This document shows positions 36,057-45,998 of a stretch of 64,000 nucleotides of DNA, in pieces (the stretch's first letter is position 1; each line of letters starts with the position of its first letter). The DNA is taken from positions 6,390,001 through 6,454,000 of the forward strand of contig NC_018025.1 in assembly GCF_000266945.1 (NCBI RefSeq), written 5' to 3'. The position numbers and the translations under genes are program-made. The notes beneath the pieces are model-generated. The model saw only the letters and a list, made by a program, of their open reading frames with translations. It did no database searches and was not told the DNA's origin. Origin of the DNA: Desulfomonile tiedjei DSM 6799. GTDB taxonomy: Bacteria; Desulfobacterota; Desulfomonilia; Desulfomonilales; Desulfomonilaceae.

Positions 36057-36642
36057 AACGATTGTCTCCTCGACTCCTGTGGGCCCATCTCTATTTCACT
36101 CTTGGAATACCACCGAAACCTCCGATGCGATTTCTTAACATGACGCAATTTCCAGGTTTCTGATAATTGTGATGATATTCTGAGTGGGGTATAGCGGTCA
36201 ACCAACTCATACCGATTCGGTTTTCTTTTCACAATCCGGGAGGCTGGAGGTATCCTTCGCTCCGGACTACGCAAGGCCGTCTAATCACTCCGCTCAGAAC
36301 ACCTCAGCCTACGCCATCTTATATGCATAACTGCGAAATGGTATCAGGCCTTATTCTGCGAAGCTCGGATCTTCAAAAAGAATATCAATCAAGGTTTGCT
36401 TCTCTCGACCCTCGCTGCCTTGTCTCCGATACGCGCCGCCATCGTTGCCGTTGGCAGCACGCAGTCTATATCCTTTTAAGGAGCGTTAACGGGATCATCC
36501 TAGGCCCAATTTATTCTGGAAGAAATTTTCACCTTACCAGAAATTCATGGTGTATCTTTAACATGTGATCTTGTTGTCACTAAGAACGTGCTGAGACTGA
36601 AACTTGGTACAACGGAGATTTTAACATATTGCGGAGAAAGGT
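36057..36642. other. Divergent promoter region, CoA transferase / pta
   Basis: A gap of 586 bp between divergent genes with no ORF of merit. Both promoters should lie here; no clear promoter or repeat was assigned. Confidence 0.5.
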
Positions 36643-38727
36643 ATGACACAAAGCATTTATATAACCGGAGTGGAAGCTCAAAGCGGCAAATCCGTGGTTC
36701 TTCTCGGACTCATGGAATGGCTCGTGAACCAGGGCCGCACCGTGGGCTTCTTCAGGCCGGTCATCAAGTCCGAAGAGGAGCCGGATCGCCTGATACATCT
36801 GATCCTGAGTCGTTATGGCTCCCGGTTTCCGTATTTCACGATGTATGGCTGTACATACGAACAAACGATAGAAGATCGGGAAAAATCATATAAGCTCATT
36901 CTCGACAAGTACAAGGCTCTGGAAGAGCAATGTGAGATAATGATCTGCGTCGGCACGGGGTTCGGCGGAGCATCTTTTCCAATGGAATTACGATTCAACG
37001 CGGAAATAGCATACAACCTGGGTAGCCCTGTTGTCGCCGTAATAAATGGTATGGGAAGGACTCCCCGTCAGATCGGCGATTTCGCAAAAGTAGTGATGGA
37101 CACTCTCGAACAGCAAAAATGCGACATTTTGACGATAATCGCAAATCGCGTGGATCACCGACAGAGCGCTGGAGTCACGGAAGAGTTGCGGAGAGCTTTA
37201 CCGGCCACTCTACCATCACACGTGATCCCTGAACATCCGATTCTGGACAAACTTACGGTCGGAGAAGTCGCTCGCGCTTTGAATGCTGAACATTTGCAGG
37301 GCGATACTGGCAGCCTGAGCCACACGGTTAACCAATTCAAAGTCGCTGCCATGGAATTGCCTCATCTCCTGGACCGGATTGAAGAAGGAGATCTCATCAT
37401 TACACCGGGAGATCGAGCAGAGATAATTCTTGGTAGTCTTGCAGTGGAAGCTTCACGATTGTATCCGCACATAGCGGGCTTAATCCTCACAGGAGGCTTC
37501 AAACCTGCTCCCCAGGTGCAGCGTCTCATACAAGGTCTTGGAAGACTCCCGATACCTATTTTATCCGTAAAAACAGACACGTACACAACCGCGGCCAAGG
37601 TGAGCTCGCTGAAGAGTTCATTGGTTCCCGAAGATCAGCGCAAGATCGCCGCTGCGCTTGGAATCGTCGAGGCGAGCGTACGGTTCGACTCGTTACAGGG
37701 AAGTCTGACTTTGCCGCGCTCGCGCCATGTCACCCCATTAATGTTTGAATACGAGCTCATCCAGCGCGCTCGGTCAACACGCCGACATATCGTACTGCCC
37801 GAAGGGTCGGAAGAGCGAATCTTGAGGGCGGCCGAAATTCTGTTACTCCGCGATGTGGTTAAAATCACCCTTCTGGGCGACCCCGAGAGGCTCCGTCAGA
37901 GAATCGGTTTGCTTGGAATAGAAGCCGAAGGAGTAAATATCGTTAATCCTTTGGATTCTCCTCTGCGGGAGACGTTCGCACAGACCTACTACGAATTGCG
38001 AAAACACAAGGGTGTTTCCCGAGGAATGGCATTCGACGCTGTGGCAGACAACACGTACTTCGGCACGCTGATGGTCTACCATGGGCACGCTGATGGAATG
38101 GTATCCGGAGCGATTCACACGACCTCAAACACCATCAGGCCGGCCTTTGAAATCATCCGGTCCCGACCCGGATTTTCAATTGTCTCGAGTGTGTTCTTGA
38201 TGTGTCTGGCCGATCGGGTGCTCGTTTTCGGAGATTGCGCGGTCAACGCGGATCCAACTCCGGAACAATTGGCGGACATTGCGATCAGTTCAGCCGAAAC
38301 TGCTCAGGTGTTCGGCATCGAACCGTATGTCGCAATGTTGTCCTACTCTACGGGAGAGTCCGGAAAAGGGGTGGATGTGGACAAAGTGAGGGAAGGAACC
38401 CTTATCGCGAAAAGGCGGCGGCCCGATATCAAGATTGAAGGGCCGATCCAATACGATGCAGCCATCGATTTGGAGGTGGCCCGCACAAAATTACCGGGGA
38501 GCGAAGTGGCCGGAAACGCCACAGTGTTCATCTTCCCGGACCTCAACGCTGGAAACACTACATATAAAGCGGTTCAACGTTCTGCCAATGCCGTAGCCAT
38601 AGGCCCAGTCCTTCAAGGTCTTAACAAGCCTGTAAACGACTTGAGCAGAGGGTGTACCGTAACGGATATTGTCAACACCGTGGCAATCACGGCTATTCAA
38701 GCGCAAACCATGCAGGAGCCGGAATGA
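36643..38727 (+). CDS. pta: Phosphate acetyltransferase, three-domain form
   Basis: A 694-residue enzyme converting acetyl-CoA and phosphate to acetyl phosphate and CoA. Residues 1 to ~220 are the BioD/CobB-like domain with the P-loop-like GVEAQSGKSVV, the next ~120 a DRTGG domain, and ~370-690 the catalytic PTA domain. Catalytic landmarks are HIVLPEGSEERILRAAE, VSGAIHTTSNTIRPAFEII, DCAVNADPT and FPDLNAGNTTYKAVQR. The length matches the long, E. coli-type Pta. GGAGAAAGG precedes ATG 36643. It overlaps ackA by 4 bp. Confidence 0.96.
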   Translation: MTQSIYITGVEAQSGKSVVLLGLMEWLVNQGRTVGFFRPVIKSEEEPDRLIHLILSRYGSRFPYFTMYGCTYEQTIEDREKSYKLILDKYKALEEQCEIMICVGTGFGGASFPMELRFNAEIAYNLGSPVVAVINGMGRTPRQIGDFAKVVMDTLEQQKCDILTIIANRVDHRQSAGVTEELRRALPATLPSHVIPEHPILDKLTVGEVARALNAEHLQGDTGSLSHTVNQFKVAAMELPHLLDRIEEGDLIITPGDRAEIILGSLAVEASRLYPHIAGLILTGGFKPAPQVQRLIQGLGRLPIPILSVKTDTYTTAAKVSSLKSSLVPEDQRKIAAALGIVEASVRFDSLQGSLTLPRSRHVTPLMFEYELIQRARSTRRHIVLPEGSEERILRAAEILLLRDVVKITLLGDPERLRQRIGLLGIEAEGVNIVNPLDSPLRETFAQTYYELRKHKGVSRGMAFDAVADNTYFGTLMVYHGHADGMVSGAIHTTSNTIRPAFEIIRSRPGFSIVSSVFLMCLADRVLVFGDCAVNADPTPEQLADIAISSAETAQVFGIEPYVAMLSYSTGESGKGVDVDKVREGTLIAKRRRPDIKIEGPIQYDAAIDLEVARTKLPGSEVAGNATVFIFPDLNAGNTTYKAVQRSANAVAIGPVLQGLNKPVNDLSRGCTVTDIVNTVAITAIQAQTMQEPE

Positions 38728-39944
38728 AGATTCTTGTGATCAATTCAGGAAGTTCTTCCATTAAATATCAGTTGTTTGACATGAATAATCAGTCAGTGCT
38801 TGTTGCAGGCATCCTGGAAGAAATCGGTCGGACAGGGAGCACATTGAAGCACCGCAAGAACAACGGAAATGGAGAGTTCGCCGAGTTCACCCATAGCCAG
38901 CCTGTCCACGATCATGCGGCAGGCTTTCACCTTATCATGGAATTCCTGGCACACCCGACCAAAGGATGGGATCTCAGCGACCTATCCGGCGTGGGACACA
39001 GGATTGTGCACGGAGGGGAAGCTTTCCGCTTGCCCACTTTGATCGATAAAGAGGTGATCTCAACCATAAAAGCTATGATTCCACTGGCACCGCTGCACAA
39101 TCCGGCCAATCTGATCGGAGTTGAATTGGCTCTGGAACAGTTTCAGTCGGTGCCTCAGGTCGCTATTTTCGACACTGCATTCCACCAGAGCATGCCGTCG
39201 TATGCCTTCCGTTATGCGCTCCCCAATGAGATGTACACGGATTATCGAGTGCGCAGGTACGGATTCCACGGGACATCACATCAATACGTGGCCAAGCAGG
39301 CGGCGAAACGGCTTCACCTGCCCCTGGATTCTGTCAACCTGATCTCTCTCCACCTGGGAAATGGAGCCAGTGCCACTGCAATACGGCAAGGCAGGAGCAT
39401 TGATACTTCCATGGGAATGACTCCTCTGGAGGGTCTCATCATGGGCACGCGATGCGGCGATATCGATCCGGCGCTCCAGGGCTATCTTGTTCGTGTCACA
39501 GGGAAAACATATGAAGAAATCGGAACATTGTTCGAAAAAGCGAGTGGATTGCAGGGAATTTGTGGCTCCAATGACATGCGGGAGGTGGTCCGACTGGCCG
39601 AATCAGGCGACTCGTTCGGGACCCTTGCCCTGGACATGTTTTGTTATCGTATCAAAAAGTACATAGGCGCCTATTTCGCAGTGCTGGGCCGCGTGGATGC
39701 AATTGTGTTCACCGGCGGAATAGGCGAAAATTCACCAACCGTTCGAGGCCGCTGCTGTGAAAGTTTGGATTCCCTGGGGATCGTCGTTGATGAAGGGTTG
39801 AACCAACACCGCGGACGAGAACCGTTCTCAATTAACTCCGACGAATCGCGCGTGAAGCTGCTCGTGATTCCAACCAATGAGGAACTGGAAATCGCCATCC
39901 AAACCCTGGAACTCATTCAGGCTCGACAAGATTCGGGAATTTGA
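38724..39944 (+). CDS. ackA: Acetate kinase
   Basis: A 406-residue ASKHA-fold enzyme interconverting acetyl phosphate and acetate with ATP. It begins MKILVINSGSSSIKYQLFDM, with GVGHRIVHGGE, HNPANLIGV, FDTAFHQSMP, YRRYGFHGTSH-like RRYGFHGTSHQYV, HLGNGASATAI and FTGGIGENS all in order. ATG 38724 overlaps the pta stop codon (ATGA), so translation is coupled. In this setting it may make ATP from acetyl-CoA or activate acetate. Confidence 0.97.
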   Translation: MKILVINSGSSSIKYQLFDMNNQSVLVAGILEEIGRTGSTLKHRKNNGNGEFAEFTHSQPVHDHAAGFHLIMEFLAHPTKGWDLSDLSGVGHRIVHGGEAFRLPTLIDKEVISTIKAMIPLAPLHNPANLIGVELALEQFQSVPQVAIFDTAFHQSMPSYAFRYALPNEMYTDYRVRRYGFHGTSHQYVAKQAAKRLHLPLDSVNLISLHLGNGASATAIRQGRSIDTSMGMTPLEGLIMGTRCGDIDPALQGYLVRVTGKTYEEIGTLFEKASGLQGICGSNDMREVVRLAESGDSFGTLALDMFCYRIKKYIGAYFAVLGRVDAIVFTGGIGENSPTVRGRCCESLDSLGIVVDEGLNQHRGREPFSINSDESRVKLLVIPTNEELEIAIQTLELIQARQDSGI

Positions 39945-40923
39945 GCACTGAACAGAGGACATGCGAAAGTCGGCAGATGTCCGGCGAAGTCATGATATAG
40001 GGAGACTTGCAGGGAAAGACTTTCTACAAATCTTTCCCTGCACCACAGGCGCTCATCGTTTTCCGATCTTCGGTCCCGACGGCCAAAGAAGACAATCGCG
40101 AGGCAGAGATTGTCAGCGAAGATTGGCACATAGTACAGAGCTTATTTTTTCTGGACCACACGTTGAATTCACAGCTTCCAGGCTGTACTATTGCCGAACC
40201 AGCCTGTCAAAATGCTACGCGATCAAGTTAAAGATTCACAAAAACCACTTGACAGCAAATTATTGTACTATACAGTTCAATGAGATAATGGCGTCTTGAC
40301 TATGACGTCAGGTTAGACTTTCTTTAAAGTTTGGAGGTATCCCGCTGAAAAGCGGATAAGGTTTTCATGATGATACCCCTCGTGAACCGCGAGTTCCAGA
40401 GCGTTTCCGGAACCGTATGAAGAGGCTTCAGCTTCAGCATGTCTATGCTTGAAGCTTTGTCGATTTCGACTACAGCGCCTCTTTTGGTATTCATGCAGAG
40501 CGATCATCATTCAATATATCGGAAGCGGCAAGTTTGACAATGGCAGACAGTCTTAAAAGTCGAATCAACGAGGGACGACTTTTCAAGGTGAAGACATCAG
40601 AGGATTTATGAAATATATGAAGCTATCGTCTGCAAGGAGACAGCTTCATAACATAGACTGCAAGTTGACTTCAGCACAGGTTGCGTTGAGAGAATATCTC
40701 GAAACGGACCCTACTTTAATTTGCCTTGCACCCCGCGCATGGAGCAATTGCTCCTCTGTAGCGATCTCCTGATTGCGGCAGACAACTGCTAGCCCAAGAT
40801 GCCGACCTCAGACTTGCTTTGCGAATCTCCGTTTTTCCGGCGGCTTGCCGGTTCTGTTTCCCTTATGAGCCTCCGGACAGGCTGGGAACTTGGAGATGCG
40901 GAAACAAAACCTGAGAAGATATA

Positions 40924-40953
40924 ATACCAATGTGCGTTCAAAGAAGTAACATC
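40924..40953. repeat. Solo terminal repeat of the ATACCAATGTGCG family
   Basis: ATACCAATGTGCGTTCAAAG followed by AAGTAACATC, the consensus end of the elements at 797 and 11638. No matching opposite end was found nearby, so this is a relic. Confidence 0.65.
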
Positions 40954-41186
40954 TGATGCTGGTATTTTACAATACTGTAATGTCGCTGAAGCCTTTATCC
41001 AAAGAACAAGGCTCATCATCCTATTTTCGGAAGGAAAATGGGAAATATGGAGCGGCTTTACATATCATCGGGTTACCGAAAGGCATCCGGTATAGGGCAA
41101 TGTCATCGTTTGGGACCATTTTTGAGACTGTGAATAGCTCGACATCAGAAGTCTTTTTCGTCGAAAATTCAATCGGATATTTCAAT

Positions 41187-41215
41187 CCGTTTCGATGCCT
41201 TTTTCTTCGAAACGG
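41187..41215. promoter_or_regulatory. Inverted repeat upstream of the sigma54 activator gene
   Basis: CCGTTTCGA / TCGAAACGG, 9-bp perfect arms with an 11-nt loop, 22 bp before the ATG. It could be an operator or a leader hairpin acting on expression of the activator. Confidence 0.45.
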
Positions 41216-41236
41216 TCATAGATAGAGGGACCGGAA

Positions 41237-43825
41237 ATGGATAGAGTCTGTCGACAGACTGGGAGTAATACACACCAGCTTTTGATTGGTGTCCTACAGA
41301 ATATCGATGCCGCAGTATGGGTGACCGATAAGCTTAGTGATGAAATCCTCTTTGCCAATGTGCAGGCCGAAGAAGTGCTTGGCGAGCAGGAAAGAATTAA
41401 AGATAACGGCCATAACCGCTGTCTTGGTGCTAGTTCGGGGATGAATGGCTTATCGAATGAACTACCACACGAAGCAGTGGAGTCGCTTGTCCATGATTTG
41501 GAATGTGAGATCGTTCAAACGGGTCGTTCAATCGTGGCTCAAGAGCTGGAGATCGACTGGGTGGACGGGAGAAAAGCTCTTTTGACAATCGCTCGTGATA
41601 GTGAAAATATGAACCGGAGAGAAGAGGAATATGCAGAAAGTGAAGCCATCCGGACAACTCTTCGCAAAGTCATTCACGGCATATTCGTCGTGAATGACAG
41701 TGGAGGCCTCACGCAAGTTGACGCAGCGTGGGAACAGATGTTCGGTTATAGTGCTGAGGAAGCTCTGTTCTTAAGGTGCCGGGACATGATGCATCCTGAG
41801 TATTCCCATATCTTCGAAGAGAAATTCAAGGCGGTTCTCTGTGGAGATGCCGGTTCTTTTCGCATGAAAAAGCTATTTGCTCGAAAGGACGGTAGTTTAT
41901 TCTGGGGTGATCTCAGTATCACCCGCATGCGCAGTCTCGGCGGACGCGTGGGAGCAGCGGTAGGCATTATCGCAGAGATGAGCGAACGGACGCAGGCACA
42001 ACGAGAACTGCGTGAGAGCGAAGCAAACTTTCGGGCTGCCATAGATAACCTGGGGCAAGCTGTCACCATGCTCAGCGATACCAAGTCCATCATGTACGTA
42101 AATGCGGCCTTTGAAAGAATGTTCGGATACTCCGCCGAAGAAGCCAAATGTCTTACTCCCAAGGACGTATCTTCTCACGAGGATTTTGATGCCTCAAACG
42201 AGAAGCTGCAATCTCTCATTCGCGGAGAGATTGACTTTTATCGTTTGGAAAAGCGCTACATGAGAAAAGATGGTTCCGTTTTTTGGGGAGATGTGACGTG
42301 TACCCCAATACGCGATCCGGATTCCCGAGTTGAGGCTGCGGTTGCAGTGATAGTCGACATAACCGAGCGGAAACGTGCAGAGGAGGAAGCACGGAAAATC
42401 CTGACCGAACAGGAGCTACGCATCGCAGAAAATACGAAGGAATTAGCTTGGGCAAACAGGGAACTTCGTGTGGAAGTAGCCGAACGGAGACGAGCCCAAG
42501 AAGCATTGCAACGATTTGAAGAGCAGTTCAGTGCAATTATCAGGACCTCCACAGATTGTGTGTTCATAAAGGATGAGAGCCTAAAATACGTGATTGTCAA
42601 TCCTTCCATGGAAAAACTTCTGAACCTGCCGGCCTCGGAGATTATAAAGCTTCAAGACAAGGATCTTTTCGGTCAAGAAGCTGCCGATCGTCTTCACGAA
42701 TTGGATACACGTGTGTTATCGGGGGAATCTGTAGAGATGGAGCATACGAGACCAATAAACAACCTCCCTATGAGATTCCTGGAAATTCGCGCTCCAATTA
42801 GAGACAAAGACGGCCGGATTGCTGGAATTTGCGGCATTTTCCGCAGAATCACGGAACGGGCTGCTCATGCTTCCGAGTCCTCAATCCAGGACAGCCTTTC
42901 ACCTGTTATGCGTGCGGTTGTGGAAGAAGCCCGCGTAGCCGCAATGACAGATATCATCGTCTTGATCACCGGTGAGAGTGGAGCAGGCAAAGACTATTTG
43001 GCGCGTTTTATCCATGACAATTCCGCCCGCGCAAACGGCCCCTTTTACACCCTTAATTGCGCGGCCATTCCTCCCGAACTCGCGGAATCGGAACTTTTCG
43101 GTCATGAACCAGGGGCCTTTACGGGAGCGAATAAAAGAAAGAAAGGTCTCCTGGAGCTTGCAGAAGGAGGGACGCTCCTGCTGAACGAAATCGGAGAGCT
43201 GCCCACGCATCTTCAGGCAAAGCTGCTGACCTTTCTTGATAATCGATCGTTTACCAGAGTCGGTGGAGAGAAACCGGTAAAAGTGAACGCAAGATTGCTT
43301 GCGGCTACAAACAGGAATTTGAAAAAGGAGGTTTTGAAAAAACGCTTCCGTCGTGACCTGTTCTACAGGTTAAACGTTCTGTCTTTACGGGTGCCGTCAC
43401 TGGTTGACAGGATAGAAGATTTGCCCGCACTGGCCGAACAGATCATCTCTGAATTGGGGCAAAAACTCAAGCTCCCCACGAGACCCACCGTTCCACCTGA
43501 GGAATTGGCAAAGCTCTGCGGGTACAAATGGCCGGGAAATATTCGGGAGCTTCGCAATGTTCTCGAAAGAGCACTCATTGTATCGCCGGGTCCGCAGCTT
43601 CAGTTCGATTTCTTGGAATCGGAAGCTGCCGTTCCCACTTCTAAATATTGGATCGTCCATTTTCCTCCCCGTCCATCGTATGTGGATGTAGTCGCCGGGC
43701 TGAAACGGAACCTCCTCCTGGAAGCTCTGGCCAGTTCCGGCGGTAGTAAAAGTGAAGCATGTCGCCTGTTGGGCATCTCACGCCATATGTTGAGACGGCA
43801 GCTTGATACATTCAAGCTCACTTGA
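41237..43825 (+). CDS. PAS-domain sigma54-dependent transcriptional activator
   Basis: An 862-residue cytoplasmic regulator. A partial N-terminal PAS-like segment is followed by PAS domains at about 135-255, 262-385 and 430-555, each with the SAEEALFLRCRDMMHPE- or SAEEAKCLTPKDV-type core and a coiled segment before the third. The AAA+ domain has Walker A GESGAGKD (~578-585), the sigma54-contact loop GAFTGA (~626-631) and a Walker B reading GGTLLLNEIGEL, with Asn at 650 where Asp is normal. A Fis-type helix-turn-helix (SGGSKSEACRLLGISRHMLRRQL) closes the protein. ATG 41237 has an AGAGGGA site. The next gene, a porin, has a sigma54-type promoter and is its most likely target. The signal is unknown (redox, aromatic or small ligand). 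Confidence 0.9.
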   Translation: MDRVCRQTGSNTHQLLIGVLQNIDAAVWVTDKLSDEILFANVQAEEVLGEQERIKDNGHNRCLGASSGMNGLSNELPHEAVESLVHDLECEIVQTGRSIVAQELEIDWVDGRKALLTIARDSENMNRREEEYAESEAIRTTLRKVIHGIFVVNDSGGLTQVDAAWEQMFGYSAEEALFLRCRDMMHPEYSHIFEEKFKAVLCGDAGSFRMKKLFARKDGSLFWGDLSITRMRSLGGRVGAAVGIIAEMSERTQAQRELRESEANFRAAIDNLGQAVTMLSDTKSIMYVNAAFERMFGYSAEEAKCLTPKDVSSHEDFDASNEKLQSLIRGEIDFYRLEKRYMRKDGSVFWGDVTCTPIRDPDSRVEAAVAVIVDITERKRAEEEARKILTEQELRIAENTKELAWANRELRVEVAERRRAQEALQRFEEQFSAIIRTSTDCVFIKDESLKYVIVNPSMEKLLNLPASEIIKLQDKDLFGQEAADRLHELDTRVLSGESVEMEHTRPINNLPMRFLEIRAPIRDKDGRIAGICGIFRRITERAAHASESSIQDSLSPVMRAVVEEARVAAMTDIIVLITGESGAGKDYLARFIHDNSARANGPFYTLNCAAIPPELAESELFGHEPGAFTGANKRKKGLLELAEGGTLLLNEIGELPTHLQAKLLTFLDNRSFTRVGGEKPVKVNARLLAATNRNLKKEVLKKRFRRDLFYRLNVLSLRVPSLVDRIEDLPALAEQIISELGQKLKLPTRPTVPPEELAKLCGYKWPGNIRELRNVLERALIVSPGPQLQFDFLESEAAVPTSKYWIVHFPPRPSYVDVVAGLKRNLLLEALASSGGSKSEACRLLGISRHMLRRQLDTFKLT

Positions 43826-44022
43826 TGCGCCGTGTCGGCGCAGATAATTGTGCCCTTGCGCCTAATCGACGCCTCAATAACCATAATTAAAGCGCTCAGT
43901 TACGTTCAGGCAGTTCTTGATGCGCCGATTAGGCTCCTAAATTTCTCCATGGAATTCCAATCAGCACTCTTCCTCTAGAGAGAATTTTCAGTCACAAAGC
44001 GCTTTTCCCAAGACACAGTGTT

Positions 44023-44038
44023 TGGCACGTTTTGTGCC
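44023..44038 (+). promoter_or_regulatory. Sigma54 (-24/-12) promoter candidate for the porin gene
   Basis: TGGCAC-GTTTT-GTGCC: GG at 44024-44025 and GC at 44036-44037, 10 bp between the GG and GC pairs, matching the TGGCAC-N5-TTGC consensus except for G in place of the first T. It lies about 190 bp before the porin ATG and directly downstream of a sigma54 activator gene. Confidence 0.6.
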
Positions 44039-44059
44039 AAGTGTACTTGACACACTTGG
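44037..44059. promoter_or_regulatory. Inverted repeat overlapping the promoter's downstream edge
   Basis: CCAAGTGT-ACTTGAC-ACACTTGG, perfect 8-bp arms. It partly overlaps a second palindrome TTGGCAC-GTTTT-GTGCCAA (44022-44040) that contains the sigma54 site. The arrangement could be a repressor or activator site over the start of transcription. Confidence 0.45.
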
Positions 44060-44228
44060 TATCTCACTATCGCTTGATAGAAGTGGGCTTCTTTCGTTCT
44101 GCCCGAATCGTTCAGTGCCGAAATCCGATTGGCTGAGCGAATTCGGAAGATGGAGATGCCCCGGAGTGCATTGTGTGGCTGTCTGTTGACTGCCGATAGG
44201 CGTATTTGATGTGATTGGAGGAAAACAT

Positions 44229-45998
44229 ATGAGAAAGTTTTTGGCGATTCTCTTTGTGGGGCTGCTGATAATGGCAGTCACCGCGCCAGCGATCGCGTGG
44301 GAATTCAGTATGAAAGGTGAGTACGAATTCCGCTTCCGATATTTAGGACGTACAGGCCAGCACGACCTGTTCGGATACGACACCAACCCAGCCATAGGAG
44401 GTGGCGAAGTCGGATTTGCAGGTCCAAACATCTACGGTTATCCTGCTGCTACCGCGCATACCCTCCCGGCTCCTACGGCAGGAGGTACGGCCGGCAACTT
44501 GTATCCCATGATCATTACCCAGGGCGGGCTTTCTCAATTTGGTTCTGACGCCATATACAATGACTCGCGCCTGACTCTCTTTCCTGAAATCAAAGTGAAC
44601 CCTGCAATCAGGGTGCACGGTGTGATGACAATCGGTGGGTACAGGAACAAGTATGCGGAACCGGCCGTTGGCGTGCCCGGCACTTCAAGCGCAGGCATCG
44701 GGGTGCCGCCGTTTGAGCGCTATTATATGCATCAAACCACTGACAATGCGTATGATACTGCTTCCTTGATAAGCGTCGAACAGTTCAGGGCCACGATACA
44801 GTTCCCCTGGTGCGTTTTGTCAATCGGAGTCAAAGACTTCCCCTTCGGTATCGGAATTTCTACTGCAAATTCCACCAGGTCAGAAGGAACTCTGCTCGTA
44901 GTACCCTATGGCCCCTTCCGTTTCATGGTTGGAGTCTGGTTGGCGCGCAATGCCCTGAACGCAAATTGGGGAACGGCACCGGACAGCGACCTCAAGCCCT
45001 ACTATTTCGAGGGTTATCTGTTCACGTATCAGAGTGGTAATTTTGAAGCTGGTGGCGGACCGATATTGCAGAACCTTCATGCCAAGAACTTCTACGATGG
45101 GTCCAAAGCTCTCGGCCGTGGAGGTTATGACCAGAGACTGGCAAACTGGACCGCTTATGCCAAGTACAATAACGGCCGATTCTTCTTCAATGCAGAATAT
45201 GACTGGACGACGATCAGCGTGAATACCGCCGCAGTTAACGCCAATTACACCGGAACTGCTGCTCAAAACAACGCGCTGTCGCCGAAGCATTCTGAATACT
45301 ATCACTGGCTCGTAGAATTGGGTGCCATGGCCGGACCTGCCAAAGCCACATTGATGGCTGCGACTGCTTCCGGTCCTGTTTTGAACAATCCCAATCCTAC
45401 AAAATCGTACGGCAGTTGGCCGATCAACTACCAGGCTGTAGAGCCCTATGAATGGCTGATGTTCACCACGTATGGCGGTGGAAACGATGCCTTCACCGGA
45501 TTGCTTGTTCCCAATGACGGCCACGGCATGATGGCAGATGCTTTCTGTTACGCAGGTCGTTTAGATTACGCTATCGCTGCGAACCTCAATCTCTGGGGAA
45601 CCTATATGTGGGCTCACAGGCTTGAGAAACAGGGTTATCTCTTCGGTGGAAAGAATTCGAATGGAACTCCTGCTACCAACGGAGATGCCAATATCGCAGC
45701 CTTTGCAGCAAATGCCGGAAGGGCAGCTTCCACTATGCAGGTCGGTGGTGTCACCAGTACCACATACGGCTATGTCAGCGACGGTTATCTCGGCTGGGAA
45801 GCGAACCTGGGCGTAGACTGGAAACTGCTCGAAAACTTGAACATGTACTTCAGATATGCCTACTGGCAGCCGGGTGACTGGTTCAAGGAAGCGTATCAGA
45901 CGCGAGGCATACGTGGTGGAGCCGTAAGCGTGAACAATCCGATGGATTCTCGGGATGCCATTAACGCGTTCCACGGATCCTTGCAGATTAACTTCTAA
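44229..45998 (+). CDS. Putative outer-membrane porin (beta-barrel)
   Basis: A 589-residue exported protein. ATG 44229 follows GGAGG at good spacing; the signal peptide is MRKFLAILFVGLLIMAVTAP-AIA, then WEFSMKGEYEFRFRYLGRTG, a first beta strand. The sequence alternates short hydrophobic strands with polar loops and ends AFHGSLQINF, with a C-terminal Phe as in outer-membrane barrels. The style resembles deltaproteobacterial homotrimeric porins, but identity is not certain. The substrate is unknown. It is presumably controlled by the PAS/sigma54 activator upstream. The 403-bp gap between them holds the promoter elements. Confidence 0.78.
   Translation: MRKFLAILFVGLLIMAVTAPAIAWEFSMKGEYEFRFRYLGRTGQHDLFGYDTNPAIGGGEVGFAGPNIYGYPAATAHTLPAPTAGGTAGNLYPMIITQGGLSQFGSDAIYNDSRLTLFPEIKVNPAIRVHGVMTIGGYRNKYAEPAVGVPGTSSAGIGVPPFERYYMHQTTDNAYDTASLISVEQFRATIQFPWCVLSIGVKDFPFGIGISTANSTRSEGTLLVVPYGPFRFMVGVWLARNALNANWGTAPDSDLKPYYFEGYLFTYQSGNFEAGGGPILQNLHAKNFYDGSKALGRGGYDQRLANWTAYAKYNNGRFFFNAEYDWTTISVNTAAVNANYTGTAAQNNALSPKHSEYYHWLVELGAMAGPAKATLMAATASGPVLNNPNPTKSYGSWPINYQAVEPYEWLMFTTYGGGNDAFTGLLVPNDGHGMMADAFCYAGRLDYAIAANLNLWGTYMWAHRLEKQGYLFGGKNSNGTPATNGDANIAAFAANAGRAASTMQVGGVTSTTYGYVSDGYLGWEANLGVDWKLLENLNMYFRYAYWQPGDWFKEAYQTRGIRGGAVSVNNPMDSRDAINAFHGSLQINF

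Larger units (their letters stand above)
39945..41236. other. Long non-coding region after ackA
   Basis: 1.29 kb without a supported gene. It holds a perfect 11-bp-arm hairpin GCAGGGAAAGA/TCTTTCCCTGC (40009-40041) that may end the pta-ackA transcript. There is a promoter-like TTGACA (40249-40254) with TATACA or TACAGT after 14-16 bp, which has no obvious gene behind it. One orphan end of the ATACCAATGTGCGTTC repeat family lies at 40924-40953. Two short ORFs here were rejected. Confidence 0.55.

Noticed and set aside
40249-40276. Promoter-like TTGACA/TATACA after ackA
   Set aside because: No gene or RNA with clear structure lies downstream; spacing is imperfect.
40313-40510. 65-aa ORF on the minus strand after ackA
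   Set aside because: No ribosome site, no recognisable motif, low-quality composition; likely chance.
40608-40772. 54-aa ORF on the plus strand (starts MKYMKLSSARRQL) with an AGAGGA site
   Set aside because: Possible but short, with a non-descript C-terminus and no neighbours; not enough support.
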